A stretch of DNA of 64,000 nt from contig JACAAK010000001.1 of the NCBI GenBank assembly GCA_025093985.1, forward strand, positions 2,666,001 to 2,730,000, in the 5' to 3' direction. Every line of letters begins with the position of its first letter. Positions within the stretch are counted from its first letter, which is position 1. Made by a program: the position numbers and the translations under genes. This DNA comes from Calvatia gigantea (Eukaryota; Basidiomycota; Agaricomycetes; Agaricales; Lycoperdaceae). The notes under the pieces are model-generated. The model ran no database searches. It was given only the letters and a program-made list of their open reading frames with translations, and was not told where the DNA came from. Shown one piece after another: positions 35,698 to 46,840 of the stretch.

Positions 35698-37554
35698 TTG
35701 GGTGGAGATGAAGCAGTTTAGAGATATCTGGGGCAGGTACAAGTGCCCAACGGCGATATTGGCAGTCCAAGAGCGGGACCGCCAAAGCAATGTGGTTATT
35801 GGCCCGCACAGGCCCTCCGAGTCATGTAAATTTGCTCCAACAAAAATGAATGGCGAACGACATTCGCTGCATTGCCACTCTGGCGGAATGATTCAAGTTA
35901 GGTATTTTTTACATAATACACTCGCCCTGTTCCGGGCCATTCCAGACCCGCCTCGTACCCACGCAGTTTCAACGTTTCAACATCGAGTACCCTGGAGGCT
36001 GTAGACCAAGAATTCTCCGCAAAACCCCAATCCTCCCCACTGGCATAAACGTTAACGTATTTATGTTTTATCGAAGACGACTTGGACTAGACAGAGGGCC
36101 TTCCATACTGCCAGCACGAACCGTGTTATGAGAAGCTCCCTTTAAAGTTTTGTCCTGGTATTCACAGTTTTGGAGTCTGTGAATTTCTCCTCCACATGTG
36201 TTAAAATTGGCACTGTTATTCTGATTGCAAGGCATCTTCCACCGCCGAGGTTATTTTGGCCAGTCTAGTTGAGTTTGAAAGTGCCACCGCCGACACCAAG
36301 GGCGTATCCAATAGTGATTTGCAAAGAGAACACATCTTTTTTTTTTTCCCGACGATCAACAGCTCCTGAGGTCAACTTCGAGAACACCTATCAACCCCAG
36401 CCAGGCACGGAGCCATGACAATCGGATTCACACTGCGTGGGGCTCGTGAGTCCCAATGTAATCAAGACAGTGTTTCAAATCAACGCTGGCACCGAAAGGC
36501 TGTCCCTGTCGTGAGCCCTATTTTGGAACCCCCTCAGCTGGGGAAAGGACATTGAACCCCAGAACGCATGAGCGATCACCGTCCAGTTCTGATAGGACCG
36601 GAGCTACCTGGCTCCAGGCCCATCAGGGCAAAAGTAAGCCTGTCGACTGAGGCGGCTCTATAGCTTTCGATATTTGACTCACTTGCACTCTTGTCTGGCT
36701 CCTCACAGCCCCCAAGTGTAGTGTAAATATTTATATTTTATGTAGCACGATTGGATGGGCCGGCTCCTGTCAACTCCTTGTCTCGTAAGTTTGGATAGGG
36801 TCGGGGTGATTTAGTTTGGGAGCCGGTCCTGACTGTTGCCATTTAGAAGTCTCCTCAGTTCTTCCAGGTTCTTCCTCCATTCCCAGAGCGCCCGCGCAAG
36901 AATAGACATACAGAGACGTGACTTAGAAGCGCGGTAACCACAGCAATAACGTCGATGATCACTAAACATTAATAAATTGGATTAGAGACGTTCGTCTAAT
37001 CAGGTCGAACTGGTGGTTGAGTCAGATTTTTGGTGTGGGTGACTTTGGTTGGGCCTCGTGGTCACAATGAGTGATATGAGATCATAAGAACTGATGGCTG
37101 TCTTCTCGGCTGTTTTGTGGTTGAGCGCTATCAGCATTAGTATATCTAAGCAAGGATCCTGCACTAGGGACACAGCTTGGGAGCCGTTCGCCCCCCGCTC
37201 TTGCTACTTCATTCCAACTCTCACCTCGTACTCCAACCACCCCCCCCCCCCCTTGTCTCTTTATATATTGAAATTGCCTCTTTTTGACATCTGCGGTGTC
37301 CCGACGGCTTCATTCTCAGACCAATCTTTCCATCACTCACACGAAGACTCTCCGCCTCTAGCCAAGCCGACCCTATTGTTCTAGTTCCGGATCTCTCTGT
37401 GCACCAGCCTCTTTAAGAGGCCATTAAGGTCCGTTACCTACCTCAAATTGCCGTCCCCCCCAGATCGCCTTAATCGCTTCATCAGCTTCCTCAAGATCGC
37501 TTCCCTTTTTCCTGTCGAATCCCATTTCCTTCGTTGCAGTACCTCAAATCGCCA
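35698..37554. other. Intergenic region, no gene recognised
   Basis: Upstream region of the alpha-arrestin at the left, then about 1.3 kb without a supportable frame. The right end (about 37.2-37.55 kb) is strongly pyrimidine-rich and contains a run of 13 C (37240-37252), which resembles a basidiomycete promoter/5' UTR for the small ORF that follows. Confidence 0.45.
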
Positions 37555-37848
37555 ATGACTTCCTCTGCCAAAGCCAACGGAAAGGCCAAGCAGGTCCCTA
37601 CAAGCCAGTATCTCCACACGTCTTCCATGGGTCCATTCAAGTTCGGTCTCTCACCAGTCAAACCGTGTGGGGACATCCTGGAAGTGGTGCCGAAAAAGGA
37701 TCGGTCAGAGGGTTGGTGGCAGATGCAGGGCATTACAGGGGCAAGGGCAAGGCTAATTGCAGATGACTGGGAAGGTTTGAGCTCCAAGTGGAGTATCGGG
37801 TACGAATCACGCCCATCGGTCTATTCCAACCGCGGAGATCGACACTGA
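37555..37848 (+). CDS. Small hypothetical ORF (97 aa)
   Basis: An ATG frame directly downstream of a long C/T-rich tract, in a favourable context (gccaatgac). The product begins with a Lys/Ser-rich stretch (SSAKANGKAKQVPTS), has a central TSSMGPFKFGLSPVKPCGD segment and a Trp-containing part. No domain recognised. It may be the first exon of a longer gene or a chance frame. Support is the upstream pyrimidine tract and protein-like composition only. Confidence 0.3.
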   Translation: MTSSAKANGKAKQVPTSQYLHTSSMGPFKFGLSPVKPCGDILEVVPKKDRSEGWWQMQGITGARARLIADDWEGLSSKWSIGYESRPSVYSNRGDRH

Positions 37849-38519
37849 TAAATGCTATAGAGCAGGATGTGAGTGAAGGAAGGAAATTGTGAACTATTGG
37901 ATACCCCTATATTTATGATTTCGGTGAAGTCGGTGATCGTGTCTCGCAATCCCAGCCGCAGCGGGACACTTACCAGTCAACCCCCAGTTCTTCTTTTTCG
38001 CTACGTTATCCTCTCGTCAGCACCCCAATATGCCAGGAAAATACCTTACTTCTCGTTATCTGACTTCGAAGTCTCACGAATGCTCCACTCAAGCGTGCAT
38101 TGTCAATAACCACCTTGTATACCATGTATTCTATACCGTCCTTTTACGTGTTTGAAAAACCCAAGTTTTATATCTTCTGGATGCCTGAAGGCAAGCAAGA
38201 GAACGGTACGAAATGAAATTCATATGTACAACACAAATATCACGAAACCTGAAACGCGAAATAAGGAAGCAATAAAGACCTCGTTGCAATTCCGATGGGG
38301 AGCGGCACATGAGCGCTTCAGCATCTGCCCTTGCGATTGCACCCCCACGACCGTGAAATGATGTCATCAGAAACGGTTCGACGTTGATGCACTTAATTAC
38401 GCTCATCCGGTGAAGAAGAAGAGGCTTCAATAATATACTCTTCAGATGGGATTCTGGCTCACAAACGCCCCCCTCACTCCAAAACTCCTTCTTTCGTTCC
38501 TCTCACTACCTTCCCTGCA
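37849..38519. other. Intergenic region upstream of the cupredoxin gene
   Basis: Only short frames. The last 60 bases before 38520 are C/T-rich (cactccaaaactccttcttt-like), as expected for a promoter and 5' UTR. Confidence 0.5.
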
Positions 38520-39305
38520 ATGCGCATCTTCAACTCTACTGTTTTCGTTGTATGTCCGAGCTTTTCGATTTTGCATCCTACTGATCGTCGACATAATAGC
38601 TTTTGACCTTTCTGAGCTACGCGGCTGCTAAGGTTGTCGTCGTGACCATTGGCGGCAATACCACAGAAAACCCAGGAGGCACTTTCGATCCTCCGACGGT
38701 CATTGTCCACGAGGGTGATGTAGTCTACTTCAACTGTAAACCCCCGTCCCCGTGTTTTGTCTTCCTGGGCAGTTTTTGAAGATTTTTCCAGTCACCCAGG
38801 GAACCCATTCTGTTACCCAGTCTGTCTTCGCGGCACCATGCATGCGTGCTCATGACTTCAACCAGACACTGAACGGTTTTGACTCTGGCTTCCGGAACGC
38901 GGGCAATGCGACAGCTATTACGAACCTGCAGGTTCCCGTAACTGATAATTCCACCACTATTTGGTACTTTGACTGGAATACTTGCTCTCTGGGTGGTGTC
39001 GGTGCCATCAACATCAACGAATCCAGTTTGGAAACTTACGACGGTTTCGTGGTCAGTAACATTTTTAGACGGGAAAAAACGTGTGGAAGCGCTTATGATT
39101 TCATTTGGTGCGATAATAGCGTAACGCCATGCGTTTAAATGGCACTGAAGCAAATTCCACGTCTTCTGCCTCCCAGGCATCTCATACCGCGACGGCCTCT
39201 TCGCCGGCTACGACCTCCAGTGCTTCCAGTGATGCGACACGAGCCATCGTACGAGGCACAGCTGGAGTCGTTCCTCTCCTTGGTGCTCTTGCATTCCTGT
39301 TATAG
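38520..39305 (+). CDS. Secreted GPI-type cupredoxin-domain protein (4 exons, 203 aa)
   Basis: An extracellular cell-wall or surface protein. Exons: 38520-38549, 38600-38735, 38792-39051, 39120-39305. Introns are 50, 56 and 68 nt. The first 10-codon exon plus the start of exon 2 builds a clear signal peptide (MRIFNSTVFVLLTFLSYAAA). The cupredoxin-like fold follows: VVVVTIGGN, TFDPPTVIVHEGDVVYFNF, GTHSVTQSVFAAPC (His and Cys where copper ligands lie in this family) and a second Cys in WNTCSLGG. Residues about 145-180 are a Ser/Thr/Ala linker likely to be O-glycosylated. The end is a hydrophobic tail after RAIVRGTAG (VVPLLGALAFLL), consistent with GPI attachment. Whether copper binds is uncertain because the full ligand set is not clearly present. 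Confidence 0.9.
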
Positions 39306-40306
39306 TTTTGGACCACTTCACCTTCCGCACTTCGGTGCAATGAGGGTAATCGACAGCCGACAGCTTCCCACTCCGCGGTGTTCTAGACTTTCATTTTTCA
39401 TTTCAAGCCTTCATCGAACCACGTTGCGAGTGCCTCACGCTCCTTTTATCCCACTTGTCCCTGCCTTTCTTGGTCATGGCCTCGGGCCATTTTCATCCGT
39501 TTCACTTTATATATGTTCATTCTGTGTGACTCTGAACGTACTACATTCCCTTTTGTTTCCTATTTACTGCGGTATATTTATTTTTGTGTGGGTGGTTTGA
39601 TGTAGACGAGTATGTTCCGAAAATAGATCATCAGCTATTGAACGGTCTGTACAAACCTTCTTAGAAAGTTCAGATTCACGGTCAGGTCTCCCAGTGTCTT
39701 CCCTATTTGTGCTGTTCCCGCTACGAGAACTTGGTGCCTTGAGTGCATGGAGGTAGACTTAAGAAGGAAACGAACACAATGAGGGTTACTTGGTGTCATA
39801 AGTATGATACCAGAGCAGGATGAGGTCAATGGTTTTCCTGACTTCCTCCATCTGTGTACAAGGCCGCTACCATGATTAAGCTGAACCTATGTTGAGGGTA
39901 GGGTCTGCGGGGTGGGTTCTGCGGCGATCGTACGAACGACCGGCGTCGGTTTTCATGCGCAGTGGGGTTCCTTGCAGGAGCAGGGCCAATAATGAAAACA
40001 AACAATCGAGTTTCACAACATGGGCACCAGCGGAATTGAACTGGGCATAGCCCACATGAACCTTGTGCTGAGTGAGTGTGATAACCGGCGAGACTATATG
40101 TTGATCGGGCAGCAGAGGCAACACCCTGGAGGAGAGGGTTCATAGCATGGAGGTAATTTCTATCTCGGCCACCTAAAGAATATGGTTTGAGAGTTGGTGA
40201 TTGGTATCCCTATTAATATACAGCATGGTCAGCTAGAAAGTGAGTAGATATACCCGGTCATAAATTAGTCTAGGTTCGTATGGGTATAGATGAACATCAA
40301 TGCCCG
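39306..40306. other. Convergent region between cupredoxin and TIM22, no clear gene
   Basis: It contains the 3' UTRs of two facing genes. A minus-strand ATG frame (40143 to 39826, 105 codons, Cys/Pro/Arg-rich) and a following frame (to 39635) exist, but neither shows a known motif, and I could not join them by consensus splice sites with confidence. Confidence 0.4.
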
Positions 40307-41032
40307 TTAGTCGTCACTGTAAAAACGAATGAGCATTGTGAAGGTTTGGTACTGGAATCACAACGCACTCTGAAGGTTCTCTACGCAGGAACAGCATGTC
40401 AATGGCTGCCTGAGAATGCTGCAAACGCTAGACCACCACCAACAGCAGCTTTCGGACCTGAGTTTCGTGCAAGGACACCACCTGCGAGGAAACCTGATGA
40501 TACTGAATTCCAGATATCGTTCTTAGCGCGATACTGTGTATCAAGAAGAGGTCAATGACACTCGCAATCCACGAGACAATGCAGCGTACCCCTTCAATGA
40601 CGCATTCAATTCCAGCAAATAGTGCTCCAACTTTGCCAAAACCTTTCCCACTCGTCCACATGCCCCTACCCATCTCTTTAAATATCTGACTAGCCTTTTG
40701 AGTCGTGTTCATTCCAGCTTGGGATTGTTGCCTTAGAAGAGGATCCTCATAAGCAAACGAAGCAGGACATTAGTGAGAAGAACGCTCCAATGCCAAAACC
40801 TGAAAGAATTGATGAGTAATATCCCGGTACACCAAGCGCCGTAGAAGTCACCCATTGTCCCAGCCAATACGGTTTTAGCCGCACACGATTCCATGGCCAT
40901 GGAAGCAATATTTGAGTACTTTTGTTGCTGCTCCAGAGCAGCGCGATCTTCTTCCGTGAAACCAGGAGGTAGAGGTTCCTTCCCTGGTGCCCATATTGGG
41001 ACCTGGCATGGGTATCGGTTAAGTGGGTTCAT
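40307..41032 (-). CDS. TIM22: Mitochondrial import inner membrane translocase TIM22 (4 exons, two apparent +1 frameshifts)
   Basis: The channel subunit of the carrier translocase that inserts multi-spanning proteins into the mitochondrial inner membrane. Exons: 41032-40852, 40799-40590, 40533-40369, 40316-40307. Segments are [34 protein letters not shown] (TM1), [73 protein letters not shown] and the tail FLRREPSDDD, all expected in fungal TIM22. The corrected length of 187 aa fits. Two single extra bases break the frame: one around 40765-40766 (a C doubled, between SLMS and ASFAY) and one at 40409-40410 (a G doubled, between FAAFS and AAIDM). The last exon is 10 nt (Asp-Asp-stop). Since the gene is essential in yeast, assembly error is the simplest explanation; a pseudogene is the alternative. 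Confidence 0.88.
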
Positions 41033-42926
41033 AGTCCGGGATAGTGTTTCGCGTATACCGCACGGTGTACGCTTTGAGTTGTAAATTTTGATCCTGGAAC
41101 AGACGCACTCTGGCGTTCCGGTGTTTACGTCTATTTGCGAACCATTCCGGCATTGCCGCATAACGCGCCAATTCTGGCGAGGTACATATTGATATTTGTG
41201 TAGAAAACACCCTCTACCAAGTCCACCGAATCCACCGTATCCTTCAGCCTCAAATCTTAATCTCCTAAATCATATATTTACCTCTCTCCACCAACATCAC
41301 AACTACATGAACCACTGTTTTCCGTCAGTGACTACTTCTAATTATATCACGCAAAAACTTGGTACCTCCGGGACATTTTGACGGCTGAGTTATTCACGTA
41401 TCCTCGGATTCTATTCCCTCTCCTGCTCTTAACATCATCCATGCCGACTGCCGGGAACCTCGAACCCTTATCCATCATTGCCTCAACCATGTTTTCTACT
41501 GGACAACTTAATAAAGAGAACCTTACCTAGGATGACCCCCATCTCTTCGGGGTTCATGTGTCCTGGAGTGCCTGGGGTGCGCTCAACTAACCACTGCTAG
41601 AGTCCGGCCCTATGGTCTGCTGAAGCGGGTTTCCTGCTTATAATTATACACTGCAAAGTGCCAATATTATCGCGAGATGTGATTTTAATTCCTCATCCGA
41701 GAAGCCCAAGTCCATTCTAGCGGCGGTCTAGGAGCTTTAGAAGACACAAAACAAAAATCGTCAGCGACTTCGAATGCCAGTTATTATGGCATTCCTTAAC
41801 CTCCCTGCGAGCTACCAGAATCCAGACCTTACCTCCGGACTACCTTTTCGGTGCGGGACCATGCGAAGATGTTGGGGTAAGGTAACCTTTTACAGATTAT
41901 GTCCCTATTGCCCCATTCCCGAGAATTTCCATTACAACTACTTTGAGTAGAGTAATTGGGCACGCCAGTTCAGAACAGACATGGTTTGAATTCCATATGA
42001 ATTTCCCGCAAAGACGGCCGGCGTCCGGGCGAGCTCGTCTCTAAGTCGATCGCCTCATCCTTCCTGACCTGGTCATCTTCTGTTGTACTCTCCCTTTTTT
42101 CGGAGTTCATTTCCAACTTGACGTGTGCCATTCGCATTCCCAACCCCGACACTCGATTTGGGCTTTTTTTTTCCTTTTCCCTTTTCCTTTCTCCCTGCCA
42201 TGGACACCCTGAAAATCGTTGGAGGCGCCTGTCGGGTTATTGGCCCAACAGTTACGCGAGGACACACTGATGATGCATCCGGTATGAGGAGATCACCAGA
42301 GGATTTGGGTCCCTCATTTCGTGCCGTACTGTTTCTGCTATTTCTGGTTCGTTATCCGGTTTACCCACTTTCGGGAGACTTATTTTTGAGCTATCTCCGC
42401 TCCTCGTCACTCACATCCGTTATCACGCTCTCTTTTGCTTCTACTCGTATTTATACGATTCTCGCCTACACGCCTTCCGGCTATTCCCAAAAAATCCACC
42501 TTTTTGTCTACATAGTTCTAACACAACACACTCACCAAGAACCTGAACGACCGGGCTTCTGGAAGTGTTTATTCGCCGAAATGATAAGATCCGCTAGTCC
42601 TCAAGGCCTCGACCCTCCGCTATTCGCCGCATGTTCACCTCGTTGAACACCGATTTGGTGCCCCACTCCAAGCTAGTGTTGTGTTACTCCCCCTCCATCA
42701 CCAGGTATCCGATCCTCGAAGTCACAAATAACTTGCACCGCCCAACCTCCTGTGTCTGACGGTTTATTATCGCCGGATATCGTGACGCCCCTGAAGCCCC
42801 GGACCCAGGCTTGCTAACAGGCGATGCTTGTAGCCCGTGCCACTACCTCGATTCAGTCTTGAGCCACACTCTCCGGTATGCTGTCGTCTTATATGGATCA
42901 ATCTTGTACTTACTGCGAAGGCAGTC
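41033..42926. other. Intergenic region, no firm gene
   Basis: The left end should hold the TIM22 promoter. A plus-strand frame with an ATG near 42200 (about 148 codons to 42646, MDTLKIVGG start) lies after a T/C-rich tract but shows no domain. The last 500 bp precede the F-box gene. No other structure noticed. Confidence 0.4.
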
Positions 42927-44282
42927 ATGACAGCACGGCATACTCGAGGAGCCTCATTGCCAGCTCCTTCTAGGACTGTGATACAAGAGATTGAAGATGA
43001 CATTTCGCGAATCGACAAGGGCATACAAACCCTCCAAAGGAAGAAGAAACTCCGTAATTCGTGGCCGCTCAAACCCCTCAAACATATTCTAAAGGAGCCT
43101 CTTCACCACGGCGCCACGCTGGATAGGCTACATGAAGAACGGCGACTCCTCTCCCAGGCGCTTTACTCTCACACAGCCTCGCACTTTATTCTGCAGGAAT
43201 TCCCCTTTGAAATATGGGAATTAATCTTCTATTACACCGTCCCGAACTATTCTCCTCATGATCCATTTAATCAACTCAATCGCCCAAGCATCAGAGAAGC
43301 CCCGTTATCACTATCCCACGTCAATCGGCAGTGGCGAACATTGGTGCACAATATGCCTATGTTATGGGCTCGGTTAAAAATCCAGAGCCCAAGATATAGA
43401 GGAAGGATGGGATTCGTACTAGAGGCAGTAAAAGGCTGGCTTTCCCACACAAACCAACGACCTCTCACATTGTCGATTGCAATTGTAGAAGAGAGGCAGA
43501 ACGAGGCGACTGAGTGTGGTTTAATGGAGTTTATTTGGAGCTGTTCACACAGATGGCAGCATTTACAACTTGACCTCGATTCGATGGAGGCAGTGCGTAC
43601 AACCCTAAATCGACCTATGCCTTGTCTGCAGACATTGGCGTATTTGCAGTGGCCAATAACGTGGCCCTTCGTCCCAAACGTTCCTTCAGAGAACGCACCG
43701 ATTTTGAGGGATTTTAGGAGTGCAGAGAGAGCAAGGAATCCTCTTCAGTTGGCATTGCCCTGGGAGAAGCTGACAAGGCTGCGTTCCGCTTACGAGGGTA
43801 CAGTGGTCGAAGCATTGCGGTTGTTGAAGGCCATCCCAAATTTAGAGAATTGCTCGCTGGCTATCGGTGAAACGGGTGACGAAAACGGAAATGCAGATCC
43901 CATCGAGGATGTATACCTCCCCTCAGTGAAAGTGCTGGAACTCCGTTCGACCTCGGCGAAACAGATCGGTTTCGTACTGGACCACTTGTTGCTACCGGAG
44001 CTACGAACGATGCGCTTACATGGTAGTATCGTTATATGGCAATACGTTCCCTCCACCTGGAGATGGCCGAAGGATGCAGTATACCGCCTAGCGGAGAGGC
44101 AGGCGGCAATATCTAAAAGTCGGATGAAGTTGACTAACTTGGCTTTGAAGGGCACTTTGGCATTTCACTTTCACGAGGACGATGTTCGAGAGTTGATAAC
44201 ACATGTACCTTCGTTGGGATTAATTGATGCTAGGGACTGCAATGGCAGGGGTGAAGTCTCGGGAGTATGTATATTTCCCTGA
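42927..44282 (+). CDS. F-box-like protein with N-terminal coiled coil (451 aa)
   Basis: A single frame. I took the first ATG (42927) because upstream codons in this frame lack one. Residues about 17-45 form a charged helix (EIEDDISRIDKGIQTLQRKK), followed by LDRLHEERRLLSQALYS, the usual lead-in to F-box-like domains in Agaricomycetes. The F-box-like part at about 91-155 reads FPFEIWELIFYYTVPN, then LSHVNRQWRTLVHNMPMLW. The remainder has Leu-rich strands (LTLSIAIVEE, LQLDLDSMEAV, LRTMRLHGSI) like diverged LRRs. Likely an SCF substrate adaptor of unknown target. Confidence 0.82.
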   Translation: MTARHTRGASLPAPSRTVIQEIEDDISRIDKGIQTLQRKKKLRNSWPLKPLKHILKEPLHHGATLDRLHEERRLLSQALYSHTASHFILQEFPFEIWELIFYYTVPNYSPHDPFNQLNRPSIREAPLSLSHVNRQWRTLVHNMPMLWARLKIQSPRYRGRMGFVLEAVKGWLSHTNQRPLTLSIAIVEERQNEATECGLMEFIWSCSHRWQHLQLDLDSMEAVRTTLNRPMPCLQTLAYLQWPITWPFVPNVPSENAPILRDFRSAERARNPLQLALPWEKLTRLRSAYEGTVVEALRLLKAIPNLENCSLAIGETGDENGNADPIEDVYLPSVKVLELRSTSAKQIGFVLDHLLLPELRTMRLHGSIVIWQYVPSTWRWPKDAVYRLAERQAAISKSRMKLTNLALKGTLAFHFHEDDVRELITHVPSLGLIDARDCNGRGEVSGVCIFP

Positions 44283-46840
44283 AGTCCAGGAAGCTGCCGA
44301 AGACTGGCATGGTGTTCTTGTTAGGATATAAGGGATCTTTCTAGATTGGAAGAACTCGTGGACCATTCTGATATACGTGATAGTCGTTTGTAATGGCGCT
44401 AAGCCTGCGGGAAGAATAATTGCACGCGATCTTCTGAAACGATTGAATCTGGCTCCGCTGACCCTGTTAGAGCGGGGCAATTCACGCAGTCTTTACGCAC
44501 GATGTTGCCTCACTGACGAAGTTGATGATCCTGGAATATGCGTGAATACACAACTCACGACAACCGGATCCATTTTGTTCTGCTTTCGGGCGTCCTTCTA
44601 CTGTCGTTTTGCGATCAAAACTCACCATAGGCATTCCCTTCTCGTTGCGTTCGTAAGTCATGATTGGAATCTTTTTTAACGGACCCTGGCGACTCCAGAA
44701 TGAGTAATTACTAAATTTCGCAACTCGAAGGGTTAAATAAGACGGCGTGACCGTGATCCAGGTCATCTGTCTGGATTTGCAAGGATCATTATTAGGGTTG
44801 CATGGTCCAAGGTTGGTATGCGTATTTGTCGCAAGATGACGGAATTGACCAGGCACAGGATGAGGGATATCGAAAATCAGGATGCCGAGCCGGTCACCAA
44901 GTTCGTGGTAGACTCTTCTGCAAACCCCGCATTAGCTGTTGTCAAGACACCTCCAAAAGGCCAAAGGAGGGCCTACAGCTGTTGCTGCTATAGGAGTCAT
45001 AGAGGACAAGCTATGGGGCAAGAAACAGGAAGCACAAAGGGCCATATAGCAATGGCTGGAAGGCCGCTTTATGCTTGAACTTTAAGCACTCGGCTGTCCA
45101 AAAGGGTCAAGCTACAGCCTTCAGGGACTCGGCCCCATCAAACTCATGAGCTTAATGTTCAACTGCAGATACTCGCACACCAGTGGGAATTGAGTAGGAA
45201 GATAGTCAAAAGTGATTGACGAATAGTCATGGCAACTCTAGGGCGGAACCCTGGCTTGTCGAAACTGATAAGGAGACGAGCGGGAAGCGAAAATGGTTTG
45301 GGTTTTCTCCCCCTGGAAGCGTCAAAGAAACATCAGAGTGGAAGAAGAATGTGTACCTGCCGCTGATGTGTGTGTTGTAAAGTCTCTGCGGCTTGCGATG
45401 GTGATCAAGGGTTCGATGATGAGGGAATGATAGTTGGTAGCAAAAGGGTGATGGTGGTCAATGAACTTGATAAATTACGCTTTGAGTGCTAGAAGGCTTG
45501 CTTGTTCATGGGTGAAACACCCATGTCCATCAAATGTATTAATGACCCAATGAAGAATGTAAGTTGCCGATTCTGGTTTGACGTGGTGCTTGAACAAATT
45601 TCCTGCGCAGTTCGGGAGCCATTCGTGGCGTTCGTTGCCGAAGAGCTAGACATAGCTGTACGTGGATTATCTCTGCAAAACGGATTAGCGATGATGGAGT
45701 CGTGGCACGGCAAGGGGAGGGCAGCTTTCAATACCCGGAAGGGTTATGCGTTCAAGGGAATATTTGAGTCGGCTTTCGCGGATGACAATCAGGGATACTT
45801 ACATTTACATTTCTGCATTTGCCGACGCATCGATTGACATCAGGGAAGCAGCCGTGGTTGAGTTTTTGGTTGAGGCTGGCTTGGGTTGGGGCATACTGTA
45901 CATACAATACCGACCGCCCGTACGCGGTGAGGGTACTTAAGAGGTAAAGCCTCACGCATTCATGCCTCACAGTATTTCTCAATGCTAGAAATCTCTTTTT
46001 TTTAAAAACAAAAAATCATACAGGAGATCTCTACCATGTTGGAACCAATGGCGGATAAATAGTGTACTGCCACTGATCTATTCCATAATCCTCTCCATTC
46101 TTGTCACCAAATTTGAACTTTCCGAATTAGTGGATTTTATGTAACAAGTTAGTCTGTCCCCCGATCTTCCGAACAAACGTCCATTCCATCCCGGAGTATT
46201 GCGTCATCCGAAAGCGACACCGAGGCGAAGAACAAAAAACTACAGTCTAGTCCAAGCTCGGTAGCCTCGTGACTTCGCGAGGACCTATTTCAAGTTTGAA
46301 AACCACACCTTGGCCGTCGTGTAAGCTCGAAGTCCCTAGGTGGTAATCACAAACGATGAAAGGAAAGAAGTTAATGAGTCACTTATTGTAGTTTTGGTGA
46401 TTCGGATCGCATGCGTTCGTCGACCAATAGAACAAGTACCATCAGGAATGAGATCGGTGACGCAGGGTAGAGGGTGTACCCTTGAACAATTTAGATTTAG
46501 TCCCACCAGGATGGTAAGTATCGTTGTTCTGGAGCACGTTTGAGGTTGCGGTGTATGGGCATGGGTTAGAACCTTTGACAGATTGACGGGACTAAACTAG
46601 GGGTGGGTCTGCGCATTTCGGTGATGGTTATGTAGCTCGGTCTCGGAGTGTCCCGTATATTTAAAGACGGCATAGAGGGAATGGCCTGCGTTTCTTCTCG
46701 TACTTTTTTCCACAATCCCTCCCCGCTGTAGTCATACGGCACACGAACACCTTACTACACCGCAGCGACGTCGATTAATTTCCGTATTGTAGCGCAAAAC
46801 GCGGCAAGGCTCAGTGGGAGTTCTTACCTCAGAGGTGCTA
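44283..46840. other. Gene-poor region of about 2.6 kb
   Basis: Overlapping short frames only. A plus-strand ATG frame at 45508-45837 (110 codons) has protein-like composition (SCRFWFDVVLEQISCAVREP) but no known motif, and the opposite strand is also open. The final 150 bp contain a TATA-like tatttaaa near 46658 that could serve the downstream F-box gene. Confidence 0.4.

Noticed and set aside
39635..40143. Two consecutive minus-strand frames downstream of TIM22
   Set aside because: Cys/Pro/Arg-rich with no motif, and no consensus intron joins them in phase with confidence.
42200..42646. 148-codon frame starting MDTLKIVGG
   Set aside because: Good start context but no similarity and mostly hydrophobic/Ser frame of T/C-rich DNA. 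Possibly 5' flank of the F-box gene.
45508..45837. 110-codon plus-strand ATG frame
   Set aside because: No motif, and the opposite strand is equally open. Not enough to call a gene.
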